64,000 nucleotides of DNA from Hysterangium stoloniferum (GCA_015178975.1 WHVD01000050.1:62001-126000); one strand, 5' to 3'; positions 47,301-59,344 are shown, numbered from the stretch's first letter. Translations and numbers: made by a program. Notes: generated by a model from the letters alone, not told the origin.

Positions 47301-47990
47301 TAGCCCTGGGAGAAATCAGAGTTTTAGGGATTCCTGGGTTTCACCCCCTATACCCCCAGTTCCTACCACTGTCAAAGCTATCCAAGCTTCCTGATGAATT
47401 GCTATGTGGTCCTCCTGAAAGGATAAATGAGTTCACCTTTATAGGCAATGGATGTCGGGTTTCATCTGCATCCAGAAATCCTCAACCAAGGGCTTGGCCT
47501 GTTATCCCTTGGTCAAAAAGGACTGTCAACCTCTATTAGTGATTGGTCTGTTTTGAGTGGGGAGTTGTCAAAAGGGCTTGGGGTGCCAGGACTAGTTTTT
47601 AATGTCACATGAGAGTGGGGAACCTCTATATTGGAATTAATTTGAGGTTCGGTTGGGGCTTCTCCCTATAATTCCCCCATGCTGAAGAGATGGTGTGGTT
47701 GAGGCTGGTGGAATGAAGCACTGATCGGGATGTCTTTCTCCTGTAAACATTTAATTACTTTGATTCTCATGTCTTATGGGATGCTCTTCAAGATTAAGGG
47801 GCAGTTGAGCAAATGGATAAAACAGGTATCAGGGGAACCTCTGAGCTCTTGAATAAAAGACTCAGTTATTGATACTGGGGACAAAGGTACTTGTGTCATT
47901 TCATCATAGAGGTGGAGCAATTCCATCATCATCTTATCACATTTCCCTTGGTTATGCATGAGTCAATAATCCTGCAGCACATTGTCAATG
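44356..47990 (-). pseudogene. Ty3/gypsy polyprotein remnant (gypsy A, copy 2), 3'-truncated
   Basis: Minus strand. Gag runs from about 47990, with LEYILDIMSLLGISKSM near 47160 and LYHLLYGFHQDQKEQRH near 46880. The zinc knuckle CWTCRSFEHFKIDC near 46460 is intact. A retropepsin motif LDAGANLSLIS is near 46240. RT has WGAPAFVIYCNDKLQVVIDY near 45050, then NGPSIFQQVMQAGL and YIGD (canonical YIDD) near 44740. It ends in early RNase H at 44356, where a copia LTR is inserted. Many stops and frameshifts. Same family as 23340-27788: aligned, the two repair different damaged parts of each other (zinc knuckle and protease here, integrase and chromodomain there). Confidence 0.87.
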
Positions 47991-48047
47991 GGGTGATTCC
48001 GCACTCTGCCATCAGTTCTACTCTGGTTTGCCTTCAAGGATGAAGTC

Positions 48048-48419
48048 TTGAAAGGCAAGGATGGTAGACCCAAGACACTTTCCCAGATGCACCTCAAAGC
48101 TCAAAATGCAGATGGATGTTATTGGGAACATTTAGTGGAATTTGTCCATGAGACTCCTGTGGACAAATCCAATAAGTCCACAGTGAACAAAACCAACAAC
48201 AACAACCCATCTACCAGCAATTCAAACACCATGCAATCTGATTGGAAGAATGACAAATTCTTCCAACAGCAACAACAACAACAACAACAACAACAACAAC
48301 TCTGGCAAAGGTCAGCAAACCAGGAAATCCACCAGAATGCTCAACCTTACAGGAAAACTCAGACCCAATGGCAAATTGACCCAAAAAACACTGGTGTCAA
48401 GTTTCATAGTTTAGCTTAG
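48048..48419 (+). CDS. Asn/Gln-rich hypothetical frame with (CAA)n tract
   Basis: 123 codons, starting MKGKDGRPKTLSQMHLKAQN. An Asn/Ser/Thr stretch is followed by about 12 consecutive Gln codons (about 48262-48300, a CAA microsatellite), then a Gln/Asn-rich tail. No family recognised. It is antisense to, and just upstream of, gypsy A copy 2. It may be the end of an older gag-like frame or a captured fragment; expression is doubtful. Confidence 0.3.
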   Translation: MKGKDGRPKTLSQMHLKAQNADGCYWEHLVEFVHETPVDKSNKSTVNKTNNNNPSTSNSNTMQSDWKNDKFFQQQQQQQQQQQQLWQRSANQEIHQNAQPYRKTQTQWQIDPKNTGVKFHSLA

Positions 48420-49245
48420 TATATTGAAGATATAGGTTGTAGCTTAGTCAATATGCTGATTGGATTGTGGTTTAAAAATATTAATAGACTATATACAGTA
48501 ATTTATTATTGTACTACTAATCTGCTGAAACAAAAAGACAAGGCATGTGAACAAGAAAATAACAGGGTTACATTCTGGAGTATATGGGTCAAGTTGATAT
48601 GGGAACAGGTACTAAAACACAATATCAAGTGAATATATGCATGTCAAAACATAATTAGGAAAAACTGGGTCACAGATTAGTAAGTGTCCAGAGAATATGG
48701 GAAATCCATATGAGGTCCAGGTCAGATGCCACCCTTATAGCAAGAAAGGGCTATTACTGGGAGGATCTGGGGCCCAGGTCCTAACAACACAATACAATAA
48801 GACTAAGATGGGAAAACAACAACCCCAATGAGAATAGATATTGTATACTAATAAGTCAGCTGAGATATATTGATTGGGTATAACATTATAGCTGAGAATA
48901 CGGTCAGCATGGTCCTAATAATATTCATTCTCTTAGGTGGTTTTTTATTTGCTGAATTATTATAGCTTTCTCTTTGGTTGTGTCATGTAACAGGTAAATT
49001 TGATATCAATTACTCAAGCCATTAATTAAACTGTCATGCTACAGTCCATTTTACTTCCCTCAATACAATCTAGGTTCAATCAGTCTACATTTTGTTCTCT
49101 AATCTTACAGGAACAATTGCTATGATGCACATATGTATTCAACATACAAATCTTACTGCTCAATCCTATTGACCTTACTAGCTTTCTAAACTATTGATGT
49201 TTGATACATGTAGTTAGAATAGCTATTTGTCAATGAACAGTAAAT
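48420..49245. other. AT-rich non-coding DNA left of gypsy B
   Basis: LTR-style fragments are present, for example GGCCCAGGTCCTAACA near 48771. No gene and no paired repeat was confirmed. Confidence 0.35.
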
Positions 49246-49554
49246 TGTCAGGGGACAATCTCAAGTTTTCCAAATTCATTCCTGACCTTCCTTAATATAG
49301 TCTCATAAGTCAAGGGTGAGAGTACCTTGTCTTTATCACATTTTCAAACTCCGCTGCACCTTTAGTTAGTCACTTGCTAGCCGAGGATTCCTTAGACTTT
49401 TCTCTTCAGATTCCCTCTGCTAGGTAAGTAATACTGTACACTGTACAGTGTATGTATATAATTGATAGGTATAAAGCTTACTTCAGATTCCCTCTGCTAG
49501 TGCCCCAACTCAGTTATAGTGTGAGTCAGTGTGGTCTAGAGAGTTGCCCTTACA
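49246..49554 (+). repeat. 5' LTR of gypsy B
   Basis: TGTCAGGGGACAATCTC to GTTGCCCTTACA, 309 bp. It contains a duplicated GTACACTGTACAGTGTA string absent in shortened form from the 3' LTR. Confidence 0.95.
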
Positions 49555-49693
49555 GAAGAAAAGTCTCACATCTAGTGACCGGAATTACTGCCACTATTTT
49601 TTGAACTATATCCAAGATTGCGAGTTCAGACATCTATACAGATCTAATTGACTTTGAGTTTATGTGTGGTCCCCTCCCCTCATTTTTACCATC

Positions 49694-52600
49694 ATGTCGG
49701 CTTCTATGACTGATCCACATCACATACTGGAACAGCACAGTAATGACATTCGAGATCTCCAAGCCTCCCACAAGAAAAACATGGACTTGCTGCAGCAAAT
49801 CCTTCAGAGACTCACCTTACAATCACAACCGCCAATGACTCCTCCACAACTGACAGCATTACCTACATCGACCCCTTCTGCCGCTTCGACCAACTCAGGT
49901 CCAAAGGTTCCACTCCCGAATGTGTACAATAATGATCGATCTGGCAGACATACCTTCTACAATTCATGTCTGTTGTACATCAGCATGAATGGATTGAAAT
50001 TCCAGATGGATGAGACAAAGGTCCAATGGGTGGTGTCATTTATGAAGACTGGTTGAGCTGCCCTTTTCACAAATCGGCTCATGAAGTTGTGGAGTCAAGG
50101 AGAGACGGTGCTTTCATGGGAGACCTTTGCATGGACCTTTGAACATGAGTTCTTTCCAGCCGACGAAGCAGCTATGGCCCATATCAAATTAGAAGGAACG
50201 ATGTACCATCAAGCATGAAGAACAATCAATGAGTACACCAATGAGTTCTGAGAACTCATTGACCTTGTGGGTTACAAGGACCCATTAGCATTATGAAATA
50301 TCGACATGGCCTCTTACCGAGTATCCAGACCCAGGTTGTGATGATGGAAAACTACCCAAAGGATGATGACAAGGAAGGCTGGTATGATGCCGCCTCCTTC
50401 TTTGACCAAAACTGAAACACAAATGAAATCTTTCGTTTGGCAGGCATCACAATGCAACCAGTCACACTGAAACCCCCAATTCTCCCCTGCATCGTTCCCC
50501 CACATCCCCCACATCCTACACCAACACTACTCTCCTCTAGACCAATTGATGTGATGGATGTCGATGCAACCAAAGGCCAGGGTCTCCCCTCAACTCTCTG
50601 TTTTGAGTGTCATCAGCCAGGTCACTTCAGTCGTGACTGCCCTCAAAAACTACAAAGAATCTGTTCCTTACTTACTAGCCTCAATGATGAAGGACAGGAC
50701 ATGGCCATGGACATCCTTCTTGCAGAAGCAGACGTCCAAATTGCCTGTAGTAGGGTGGCCGAAACAGATGACTCTCCTTGAGGGGCTGATCTACAGCCTG
50801 TTTTGGGTTTTCCCAACTGCAGCGAGTGAAGGGTATGCCCTCTGCCACTTTTGAATAGATTCAGCGTCCTCTCAGTTGATGATGTATGTACAGTTAATAC
50901 ATCTGAAGTTGAACCTCCATTGAGTGAGGACACTGGGATTCAAGTCATACCTAACCCACCAAGCCCCCTTCAGTCCATTCACATCATAGAAGACCAGTTT
51001 GGGAACATCATCTTCCAAAATCTCTCATTATTGCCTCAATGGCAACTGCCAAATCATTACACCTAAAAGTTGAGCTCCAAACAACTGACACTGGTCTCCT
51101 CCGATCAACTCGTGCATTGGTTGACTGTGGTGCAACTGGTCTATTCATTGACTGAGACTATGTGCATGAAAATGGAATTGCCACACAATCACTCATCTAC
51201 CCAATCCAAGTATACAATGTTGATGGGACACCCAATGAAGTGGGTTCAATCACTGAAGTTGTCGAGTTGGTCCTCTGCTGCAAGGATCACTCAGAAAAGG
51301 CATTGTTTGCAGTCACCAAGCTTGGGAAGGAATCCCTTTTACTCAGCTATACCTGGCTTCAGGATCACAACCCTGAGATCAATTGGCAGACACAAGAAGT
51401 TGAGATGACCCATTGCAACCCACACTGTAAAGAGTGTAAAATCTCAACCCTCTGGGCACATGAAGAGATTAGATGTTTACAAGCTTGTAGAGATGCCCCA
51501 GTCCCAGTCTTCACATCTGAGGAAACAGAAGAGCCAATTCCTGACTTACTACCTGATCAGTCTGATGAGGTTGAAGACCAAATGGATGACTTAATTGAAG
51601 ATGGAGATTGGGTATTTTTCACAGTGTTGCACCTAGAACTGACTCCAAGTCAGATTTAAGCATCTGCTACAGTGTCTCAGTGACTAGCAGAGGCTAGTGC
51701 AAGGTTCAACACACCAAGTCCAAAAGGTTTTTGAGACATTGTCCCTGAGCATCTCCAAGGAGTCATTTAATTTGTTACCTGATCAAAAACCTTGGGACCA
51801 TGCAATTGAACTAATCCCTGATGCAAGTCAACCAATTGTAAGTTCTACCATATGTCCCTCAGTGAACAGACAGAGCTGGATATTTTTATTGCTGAAAACC
51901 TTGCAACTGGTCGGATACATCCTTCTAAGTCACCCATGGAATCCCCAGTTTTCTTCATCAAGAAGAAGGATGGCTCCCTTCGACTTGTACAAGACTATCA
52001 TACATTGAATGCCCAAACAATAAAAAATCAATATCCACTCCCACTATTTCAGAGCTGGTGAATTGATTAAAAGGGGCACGATATTTCACAAAGCTTGATG
52101 TTAGATGGGGCTACAACAATGTTTGCATTAAGGATGGTGATGAGTGGAAGGCTGCCTTCTGAACAAGGAGAGGGTTGTTTGAACCCTGAGTTGTCTGTGT
52201 CTACCTGGATGACATCCTCATTTTCACCAAGACACTTGAGGAACATCGGCATGTCCTATTACTGGTTCTAGAGTGTCTTCGTGAGTATAAGCTCTACCTT
52301 AAGCCAGAGAAATGTGAGTTTGAAAAGACAAAGGTTGAATATCTTGGCCTAGTCATCTCTGAAAACCAAGCAGAGATGGACCCAATCAAGGTGTCAGGTG
52401 TACGTGATTGGCCCACTCCTACCAGTTGGAAAGAGGTACAGGCATTCCTTGGTTTTGCCAACTTCTATAGGCGATTCATATCAGATTTCTCCCACCATGC
52501 GTGACCACTGTTTGATCTCACAAAAAAGGAAACCAATTGGAGGTGGACCATGACAGAGGACAATGCTTTCCTTCTCCTCAAGGACCTGGTTACAAATGCA

Positions 52601-54597
52601 CCAATTCTGACAATGCCTGATGATTCAAAACCATTTAGAGTTGAAGCTGACTCATCAGACTATGCCACTGGAGCAGTCCTCTCACAACAGCTGGATGATG
52701 GAAAGTGGCATCCTGTTGCCTTTTACTCAACTTGTCAGCTGTTGAACACAATTATGAGATCCATGACAAAGAGATGTTTGCAGTGATTTGTGCCTTTGAT
52801 GAGTGGAGACATTTCCTAGAGGGGGTACAACACTCAGTGGAAGTATGGGCTGACCACAAAAACCTTGAGTACTTCATGTCCTCAAAAAGGCTAAACCAAA
52901 GACAGGCCTGATGGTCTCTGTTTCTCTGTTCCTGGCATGTTTTGATTTCTAACTGCACCACTGACCAGGACGCTCTATGGGTAAAACAGATGCACTCTCT
53001 TGCCGGTCTGACCATGGTTCAGGTGAAGGAGACAACTCAAACATCACTCTACTTAAACCAGAGTTCTTTGCAATTTGAGCCATGGAGGGGGTGTCAATAC
53101 ATGGGCCAGAACATGAATTCCTCACTGCTATTCACCAAGGAAATGAGAAGGGTGAACAAGAGGAAGCAGTGATCAAGGCAGTGAAGGAACTCCAAAAATC
53201 TGGTGGCCGATCTATCAGATTAATGGAATGGTCAGAGGAAGATGGATTGGTGTTGTATTGGGGTAAAATATATGTATGTACCAACAGACCCAGAACTGAG
53301 CTGTAGGATTGTGGAACAGAACCATGACTCTCGGGTTGCTGGCCATGCAGGACAATGGAAGATTCTAGAGCTGGTAAGTCGCAACTTCTGGTGGCCAGAC
53401 ATATCGCAATATATAGGGCAATATGTTAAGACCTGTGACACATGTATGCACACTAAGTTCCAGTGTCAAATGCCAATTGTGGAATTACACCCAAACACCA
53501 CACCAGCAGATTGATGGGATACAACCAGTGTTGAATTCATAGTTGACCTACCTGAATCTCAAGGGTATGATTCAGTTATGGTAATTGTAGATCTCATGAC
53601 AAAGCAGGGACATTTCCTGCCCACACACAAGACTGTTGACTCTGTGGGTGCAGCTTGGGTCTTTTTTAAGGATGTGTGGAAGCATCATGGACTTCTACAG
53701 AGAGTCATCTCAGATGGTGGATCACAGTTTGCAAGCCAATTCACTTGGGAATTATACCAGCTCCTTGGGATTCAACCAGCCTATTCCACAGCCTACCACC
53801 CTCAAGCTGATGGACAAACTGAATGAGTCAACCAAGAGCTTGAGACATATCTATGGATTTTTGTGAATCAGTGCCAATCAGACTGGGTTGACCTTCTCCC
53901 ACTTGCAGAATTCCAATACAACAACCATATCCATGCATCTACCCAACAGACACCATTCATGTGAGACTGTGGACATCATCCACGAATGGGCTTTGAACCA
54001 GACCTTCGATCCAACAAGGTGGAATCAGCAAATGATTTTCGAGATCGAATGGCTGAAACTCTTTAAGAGGCAAAAGCAGCATTGGCTAAAGCAAAGGACG
54101 AGATGACAAAGTACTACAACTGTCAGCAAACCCCAGCACCAAACTTCAAGGTGGGATACCAAGTTTTCGTAGATGCCAGTGATATTCAAATGGCCCAACC
54201 TTCAAAGAAGCTCTCACACCTTCGATTAGGGCCATTCAAGGTACTTGAACAGGTCTCACCAATTGCCTATAGGTTGGAACTGCCCAAGTCAATGAATAGA
54301 CTCCACCCAGTATTCAATGTGGTGAAACTGACACTGAAAATCGAGGATCCAATCATTGGCCACCATTCTCAACCACCACCAGATCCAATAGTAGTGGAAG
54401 GAGAGGTGGAGTATGAGGTTGAGAAGGTATTGGATAGTAGATGGAGATATGGGCAAATTGAATACCTCATAAAATGGCAAGGCTTTGGCATGGAACATAA
54501 TAGCTGGGAACCAGGACATAAGGTATTTGCCCCCACTTTGACAGCAAACTTCCACACACGACATCTAGAGGCAATAACAATTCAGAGCCCTATTTGA
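49694..54597 (+). pseudogene. Gypsy B Gag-Pol polyprotein, inactivated mostly by in-frame TGA
   Basis: Gag starts MSASMTDPHHILEQHSND at 49694; the zinc knuckle CFECHQPGHFSRDC (near 50600) is intact. The protease motif is LVDCGATGLFID near 51117. RT has [20 protein letters not shown] near 51910 and YLDDILIFTK near 52205. About 35 residues are deleted between GLFEP and VYLDD, removing the FGL(T/C)NAP segment. RNase H has FRVEADSSDYATGAVLS near 52640, with a frameshift near 52740. Integrase keeps its HHCC finger (HDSRVAGHAG..CDTC), VDLMT, SDGGSQF and HPQADGQTE. The chromodomain EYEVEKVLDSRWRYGQIEYL, then IKWQGFG.EHNSWEP, is intact. Premature stops are nearly all TGA: 50054 in Gag, the one after FID in protease, after GQTE in integrase, and others. 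Confidence 0.93.
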
Positions 54598-54722
54598 GGA
54601 TCAAGGCAACCTCCAAACACCATAGTATGAGTGACCCAGATTCCAGGGTTTCGAAAGGTTAAGCCTGGACTTTATTGGCAGCAACAGCATGTCAGGATGC
54701 CATACCTCAAAAGGGGGGGTGA

Positions 54723-55029
54723 TGTCAGGGGACAATCTCAAGTTTTCCAAATTCATTCCTGACCTTCCTTAATATAGTCTCATACTGTAAGTCAAGGGTG
54801 AGAGTACCTTGTCTTTATCACATTTTCAAACTCCACTGCACCTTTAGTTAGTCACTCACTAGCCGAGGATTCCTTAGACTTTTCTCTTCGGATTCCCTCT
54901 GCTAGGTAAGTAATACTGTACACTGTATGTATATAATAGATAGGTATAAAGCTTACTTCAGATTCCCTCTGCTAGTGCCCCAACTCAGTCATAGTGCAAG
55001 TCAGTGTGGTCTAGAGAGTTGCCCTTACA
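54723..55029 (+). repeat. 3' LTR of gypsy B
   Basis: 307 bp, paired with 49246-49554; ends GTTGCCCTTACA followed by TAAAT. Confidence 0.95.
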
Positions 55030-55034
55030 TAAAT

Positions 55035-56972
55035 ACTCAGGATGTATATCTTTTCTTAGCTAAATTAGTTTAAGACAATTGTAACTGTGCATGTGCAGTT
55101 ATGCAGCATCATTTTATTTATATAAACAGCAGAGCTGAATTATGAAATATAAGCCTTTTGAACCATCTTAAACTACACAGTATCATCCCAATGCATTTGT
55201 GCCTCTTATTCCACATGTTCCAGGTTTACAGGATTTTACCTTTCTCAGGTAAATGAGAATTATCCTTGTCATTAATGTGACTTACCTTAATTACACAATC
55301 CAAATGAAAGCTATTCATTCCCTTTCTCATATTCTATTCTACTTTAAATACTCACAAATAAGAACTCTAAATTAATAGACTACTGACACCCTCAACCCTT
55401 TCATATATCATAGTTGTTGTCTTTAAGTTGCTGCTAAGTACTAAAAGCACTTAGGGATTCTGAAAGTGATATATACATCACAGGTTGGGGTGGGGGTGGA
55501 TCAAGTCTATCAAGTGAGAACTGTGCATCATAGCCCTAGTTTGTTTTAGCCTAGTACCTGTTAGATATTATTTTCAGATCTCCTACATGTGATCTCCATT
55601 GTAACTCACTTGTGTCCTGCTCCCAAGTTGGCCACATGTTGTGCATCAGTGTCTCGTCTCCACCTCATGGATTACTTTTCACCAACCATCTTCACTTCTT
55701 GGATATCCATTTTTACACCTTTCCCCTGTTCCCATTCAGGTTTCAGTTCCCTTTGTTCCTTTCATGATTCATTTTGCTCCATCTATGATTCTTTATTCCA
55801 CTTGTGACTTGTTTGCTCCAGTTTAGTATTTCACCTTGCCCCTTATTAGTACAAAAGATATGTCCTATACATATATCACTTCTCTTCAGTTTGAATATTG
55901 GACTTAGAATCCCCCCTATAGTACTTCTCTCACATACATAGTGTGGGTGGCTTAACTTTCAACTCCTTAAAGTACAAGATTTACTAGGAACTTTCTAGGT
56001 ACTAGTCTGAGGCCTTTCCAGGAAATACTCTGGGAGCTTTCAAAATATTGCCAGGTACAGGAAGGACTTGGCTTCACCATATGCTACACCTTGCATGAAT
56101 GTTTGTTTGTCTTTATTTCAAGTTGAAAAATACTTAGCACATTTCTGGAACTGAGAACAAGTGTGAAAGTGAATCTGAGGGATCAAAGAACAAGCAGAGG
56201 TCAAGGATGTCTTGTTAAGTTGCATGTCATGAGATCAGAAGTCTGATGGAGTCCAAATGGAAGGATGTGGCTTCAGCTTGTGTGCTGCACCCTCGCAAAG
56301 TTACCATCAGTTGTCCTTAAATTTCAAATGTGTAAAAACTTATCTATCGGGAATCCGAACAGTGGATGAACTGTCAGACTCCTGGGTCAATTGAGGGCAG
56401 AGAGAGAGAAGTGTTAGGAGGATAACCCAAAACTTTAAAAATTATTTATCCACTAAAGTATATATATTATATTGTTTGTTGTAAAATTAATATTTATCCT
56501 ATATCTGACAAAATTTAGTCAAACAATCATCTGTAGATTATTCTTTTGGAATAAATTGCACAATGGGGATTGGTACCCCAGATAGTTCTGGTTAACTCTC
56601 TAAACCAACTAAATTTAAATTATATGAAATATATTTGAAAGTTTGCTTGTATACAAGAGAATACATCATAACCCAAAGATTAAGTCATAACCCAAATGAT
56701 CTAGGTTAACCCAAATAATCTTGTGTAACTATGTCATTTGTGTGTATTTTAAAAAGGCATGCATATTTTAAAGATGAAATTTAAGGTAATTAAATATAAA
56801 CTCATAGAATAAGTTGTCATGGCCAGAAGGAATAGACTCACTTAGGATTATTCAGTAAAATTTTGTATATTCAATAAGGTGTAACCATCCTCCTTTAGAT
56901 AGTGGTACACATTCTAAGACTATTATATTGTTAACCACCAACCATGAGAAACAATTCTCCATATTACATCCT
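55035..56972. other. LTR debris and AT-rich repeat
   Basis: No gene. Contains shared LTR motifs at 56061-56098 and 56260-56300. The AT-rich block at about 56860-56972 resembles the insertion at 62838-63483 (shared TTCTCCATATTACATC and neighbouring strings). Frames near 55589-55826 are not credible. Confidence 0.5.
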
Positions 56973-57484
56973 TGTTAAGAACTGAAAACTGACTAATGTT
57001 GGTAGGCTGATGGGGACCGATCAGAAGGACTTGGCTTCAGCTTATGTGCTGCACCCTCGCAAATATCCATCAGGTGTCCTTAAATTTCAGACAGGCAAAG
57101 ACTAGTCCTAACAAGTACCTCTTGGCAAGTTACCAATCAGAACTGAAGGATAAGTTGAGTGTCAGGCCTAGGGTTGGGAACTGAGAGTGGGTGAGCACAC
57201 GCGAAGGCAGATAGTGGGATACTTAGTTATGAGACTTCTAGAGGTGTAAGAGGGTATTCTGAGTCGATATTCTGATTGCCCAGTAACTACAACTACAACG
57301 GGTTCATATACGAGTATCTGGCATCTAGAAAATACTAACTAGGAGAAGAGCAGAAAATGGTATTGACAAATAAGCTCAACTAGGAATGGGAAGGTTACGA
57401 TTAGTTCAGAGGCCATGAAATAACCGAGAGCGGGATTACAAGAAAAGGAAATAGTCCGAGGGTTACAAGTATATATAGACATAT

Positions 57485-58461
57485 TGTTAGGGTACATACA
57501 TGGCGGGTTTCGGGAGAAACCTGTGGGATATCCGGTAGGACTTGGCTTCAGCTTATACATAGGCTGTGCCCTCGCAAGATCGTGTTGTCTAATTTCAAAC
57601 AGGCAGATGGGAATCCCGGAGAGTCTGGGCGGGGGTCATGGGTCGAGGGTCAGAGATCAGAGGTTGTGGGTTGTGAGGCTGTGGGTTGTGAGGCTGTGGG
57701 TTGTGAGGCTGTGGGTTGTGAGGCTGTGGGTTGTGAGGCTGTGGGTTGTGAGGCTGTGGGTTGTGAGGCTGTGGGTTGTGAGGCTGTGGGTTGTGAGGCT
57801 GTGGGTTGTGAGGCTGTGGGTTGTGAGGTCGTGAGTTGAGATAGGTAAGAGAGATAGATGTGCTGGAGCCTGTGGGCTCCGACTAGCATGAGTGGTGTAA
57901 TTCAAGTAGGAGTTTAGAGCAGAAAATGTATTAGATTACTGGGGGGAAACTAAGCCAATTTTCTGACTGGATTGTATGTACAACATCTGCCAGTTTAAAT
58001 AGACTGTGGAGTGAATGACATACCAAATCCAGTAATGATGAAATGAAACTAGCAAAACATAAAACAGGAATAGTAAACACCAAGTTTGGTGTTAGGAATG
58101 GGACGGAACGGAACAGAGTCCGAATAGTGACAAATCATAAACCATAATGGGAAACAGAGTGGGAGCGGAGTCTGAATTGTGACAGGTCATTTGACTAAAA
58201 TGGGAACGGGGCTCTGTTAGAGGGGTGATGGGTTTTATGAGTGGGGTCCAGTGACTGACATGCGGGATGAGGTCGGACATAGACAGGGGTGGAGTCTGGT
58301 GGGTTTTCCAGTCACTGAAACACAATGTAACAAAGACGAATGTAGACAAGTCTGACATACGGAGTCCAGTGGGAATTCCGGTGAACTGACAATGGGTGTG
58401 TATAGGCCGTGGGTGTGTATAAGTTAGTGCCTGGAGTCCGGCGGGATTTCTGGTCATAACA
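57485..58461 (+). repeat. Solo LTR, 977 bp, target duplication CATAT (family 1, copy 2)
   Basis: TGTTAGGGTAC...GGTCATAACA with CATAT at 57480-57484 and 58462-58466. Homologous to 8847-9833, including the shared motif (57536-57577) and the position of an internal minisatellite. Confidence 0.93.
57656..57832 (+). repeat. 15-bp minisatellite inside solo LTR
   Basis: About eleven near-perfect units of CTGTGGGTTGTGAGG. The unit length is a multiple of three, so every frame is open and gives artificial repeat peptides. The copy-1 LTR has 21-bp units at the same place. Confidence 0.93.
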
Positions 58462-58720
58462 CATATGTGAAACATAGAGTAGAATGGATCATCATAATAA
58501 AAGGGGATGTATCAGAGTTTAACCAGATAGTATAAGTATATTTTGATGGGGGCGTAAACGGAGTTTGATCACTGTGAAAGCATACGTCAGTATCGGGAGA
58601 CCGACGGTTTCCAATGTGATGACTTGAATGATAACTTGAATCGTCGATAGGTGGTGATAACCTCGGGGACTGTCGCTTATTTCCCACAAATATTACTGTA
58701 ATTGACAGGTTGTGTTACAA

Positions 58721-59340
58721 TGTCATCTTCATGAGATGCCAAGACACCCAATCACATCCCTCCCTCTATAATGTATTAGCCTTATTTTAATATTATTTTC
58801 TGGAAAAAGGAGTCCAATGCTCTATCAAAGTGTGCAAATACTCAATTCACTACAAGGTAAAATAATTTAAGTATTTGATATTAATCAGTGGCAGCCTAAA
58901 TAGACTTAGAACCCCTGAAGTCAAGAGTTTACTTGAATATATGCACCCTACTTTGCAAAGAAGATTTTGAGAGCTGCTTGTGCAAGCTTGTTCTTTTTCT
59001 GTGATAACAACTACTAAAATAAGAATAACAATTTACTGATTCCAAAGCTAGATTTAACTTCAATGCTAGCTAGTTTATATATATTTTATACTATTTATCA
59101 AACAGTAAAAATATTTATAAACAGGTCAAAAGATTAGATATAGAATAAAACACTATTTGGCTAATATATGCTTTATTTACACTAACCTACAAGGTCTACT
59201 GTGATACTAACTTATCAAGATCTTAATGTAGTCTTAATGATTCTGCAAGAATATTCTCAGTATTTAACTATAAGCCAAACCAGGAGAAATTAGAATTAGA
59301 TTCTAATTTCAAACAATCAAACAACAATTTATTTATTACT
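58721..59340. other. AT-rich non-coding DNA
   Basis: No gene or recognisable element end seen. CpG-poor. Confidence 0.35.
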
Positions 59341-59344
59341 TGGT

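Larger units (their letters stand above)
49246..55029 (+). mobile_element. Complete Ty3/gypsy chromovirus (gypsy B), target duplication TAAAT
   Basis: LTRs 49246-49554 and 54723-55029, flanked by TAAAT at 49241-49245 and 55030-55034. By eye the LTRs differ by roughly eight substitutions plus a 5-bp and an 8-bp indel, so insertion is fairly recent. A purine tract (AAAAGGGGGGGTGA) precedes the 3' LTR. Domain order is Gag-protease-RT-RNase H-integrase-chromodomain. All structural parts are present, but the polyprotein is heavily damaged. Confidence 0.95.
56973..58720 (+). repeat. LTR (family 2, copy 2) interrupted by solo LTR 57485-58461
   Basis: Starts TGTTAAGAACTGAAAACTGA and matches the reverse complement of 22140-22860 before and after the nested element (for example ATCAGAATATCGACTCAGAAT in reverse, and the segment 58470-58680). 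Motif at 57024-57062. The right end is approximate and no target duplication was confirmed. The 77-codon frame at 58454-58687 belongs to this LTR. Confidence 0.75.

Noticed and set aside
57484-57905. Open frames encoding VGCEA or TASQP repeats
   Set aside because: Same artefact from the 15-bp minisatellite in the second LTR copy.
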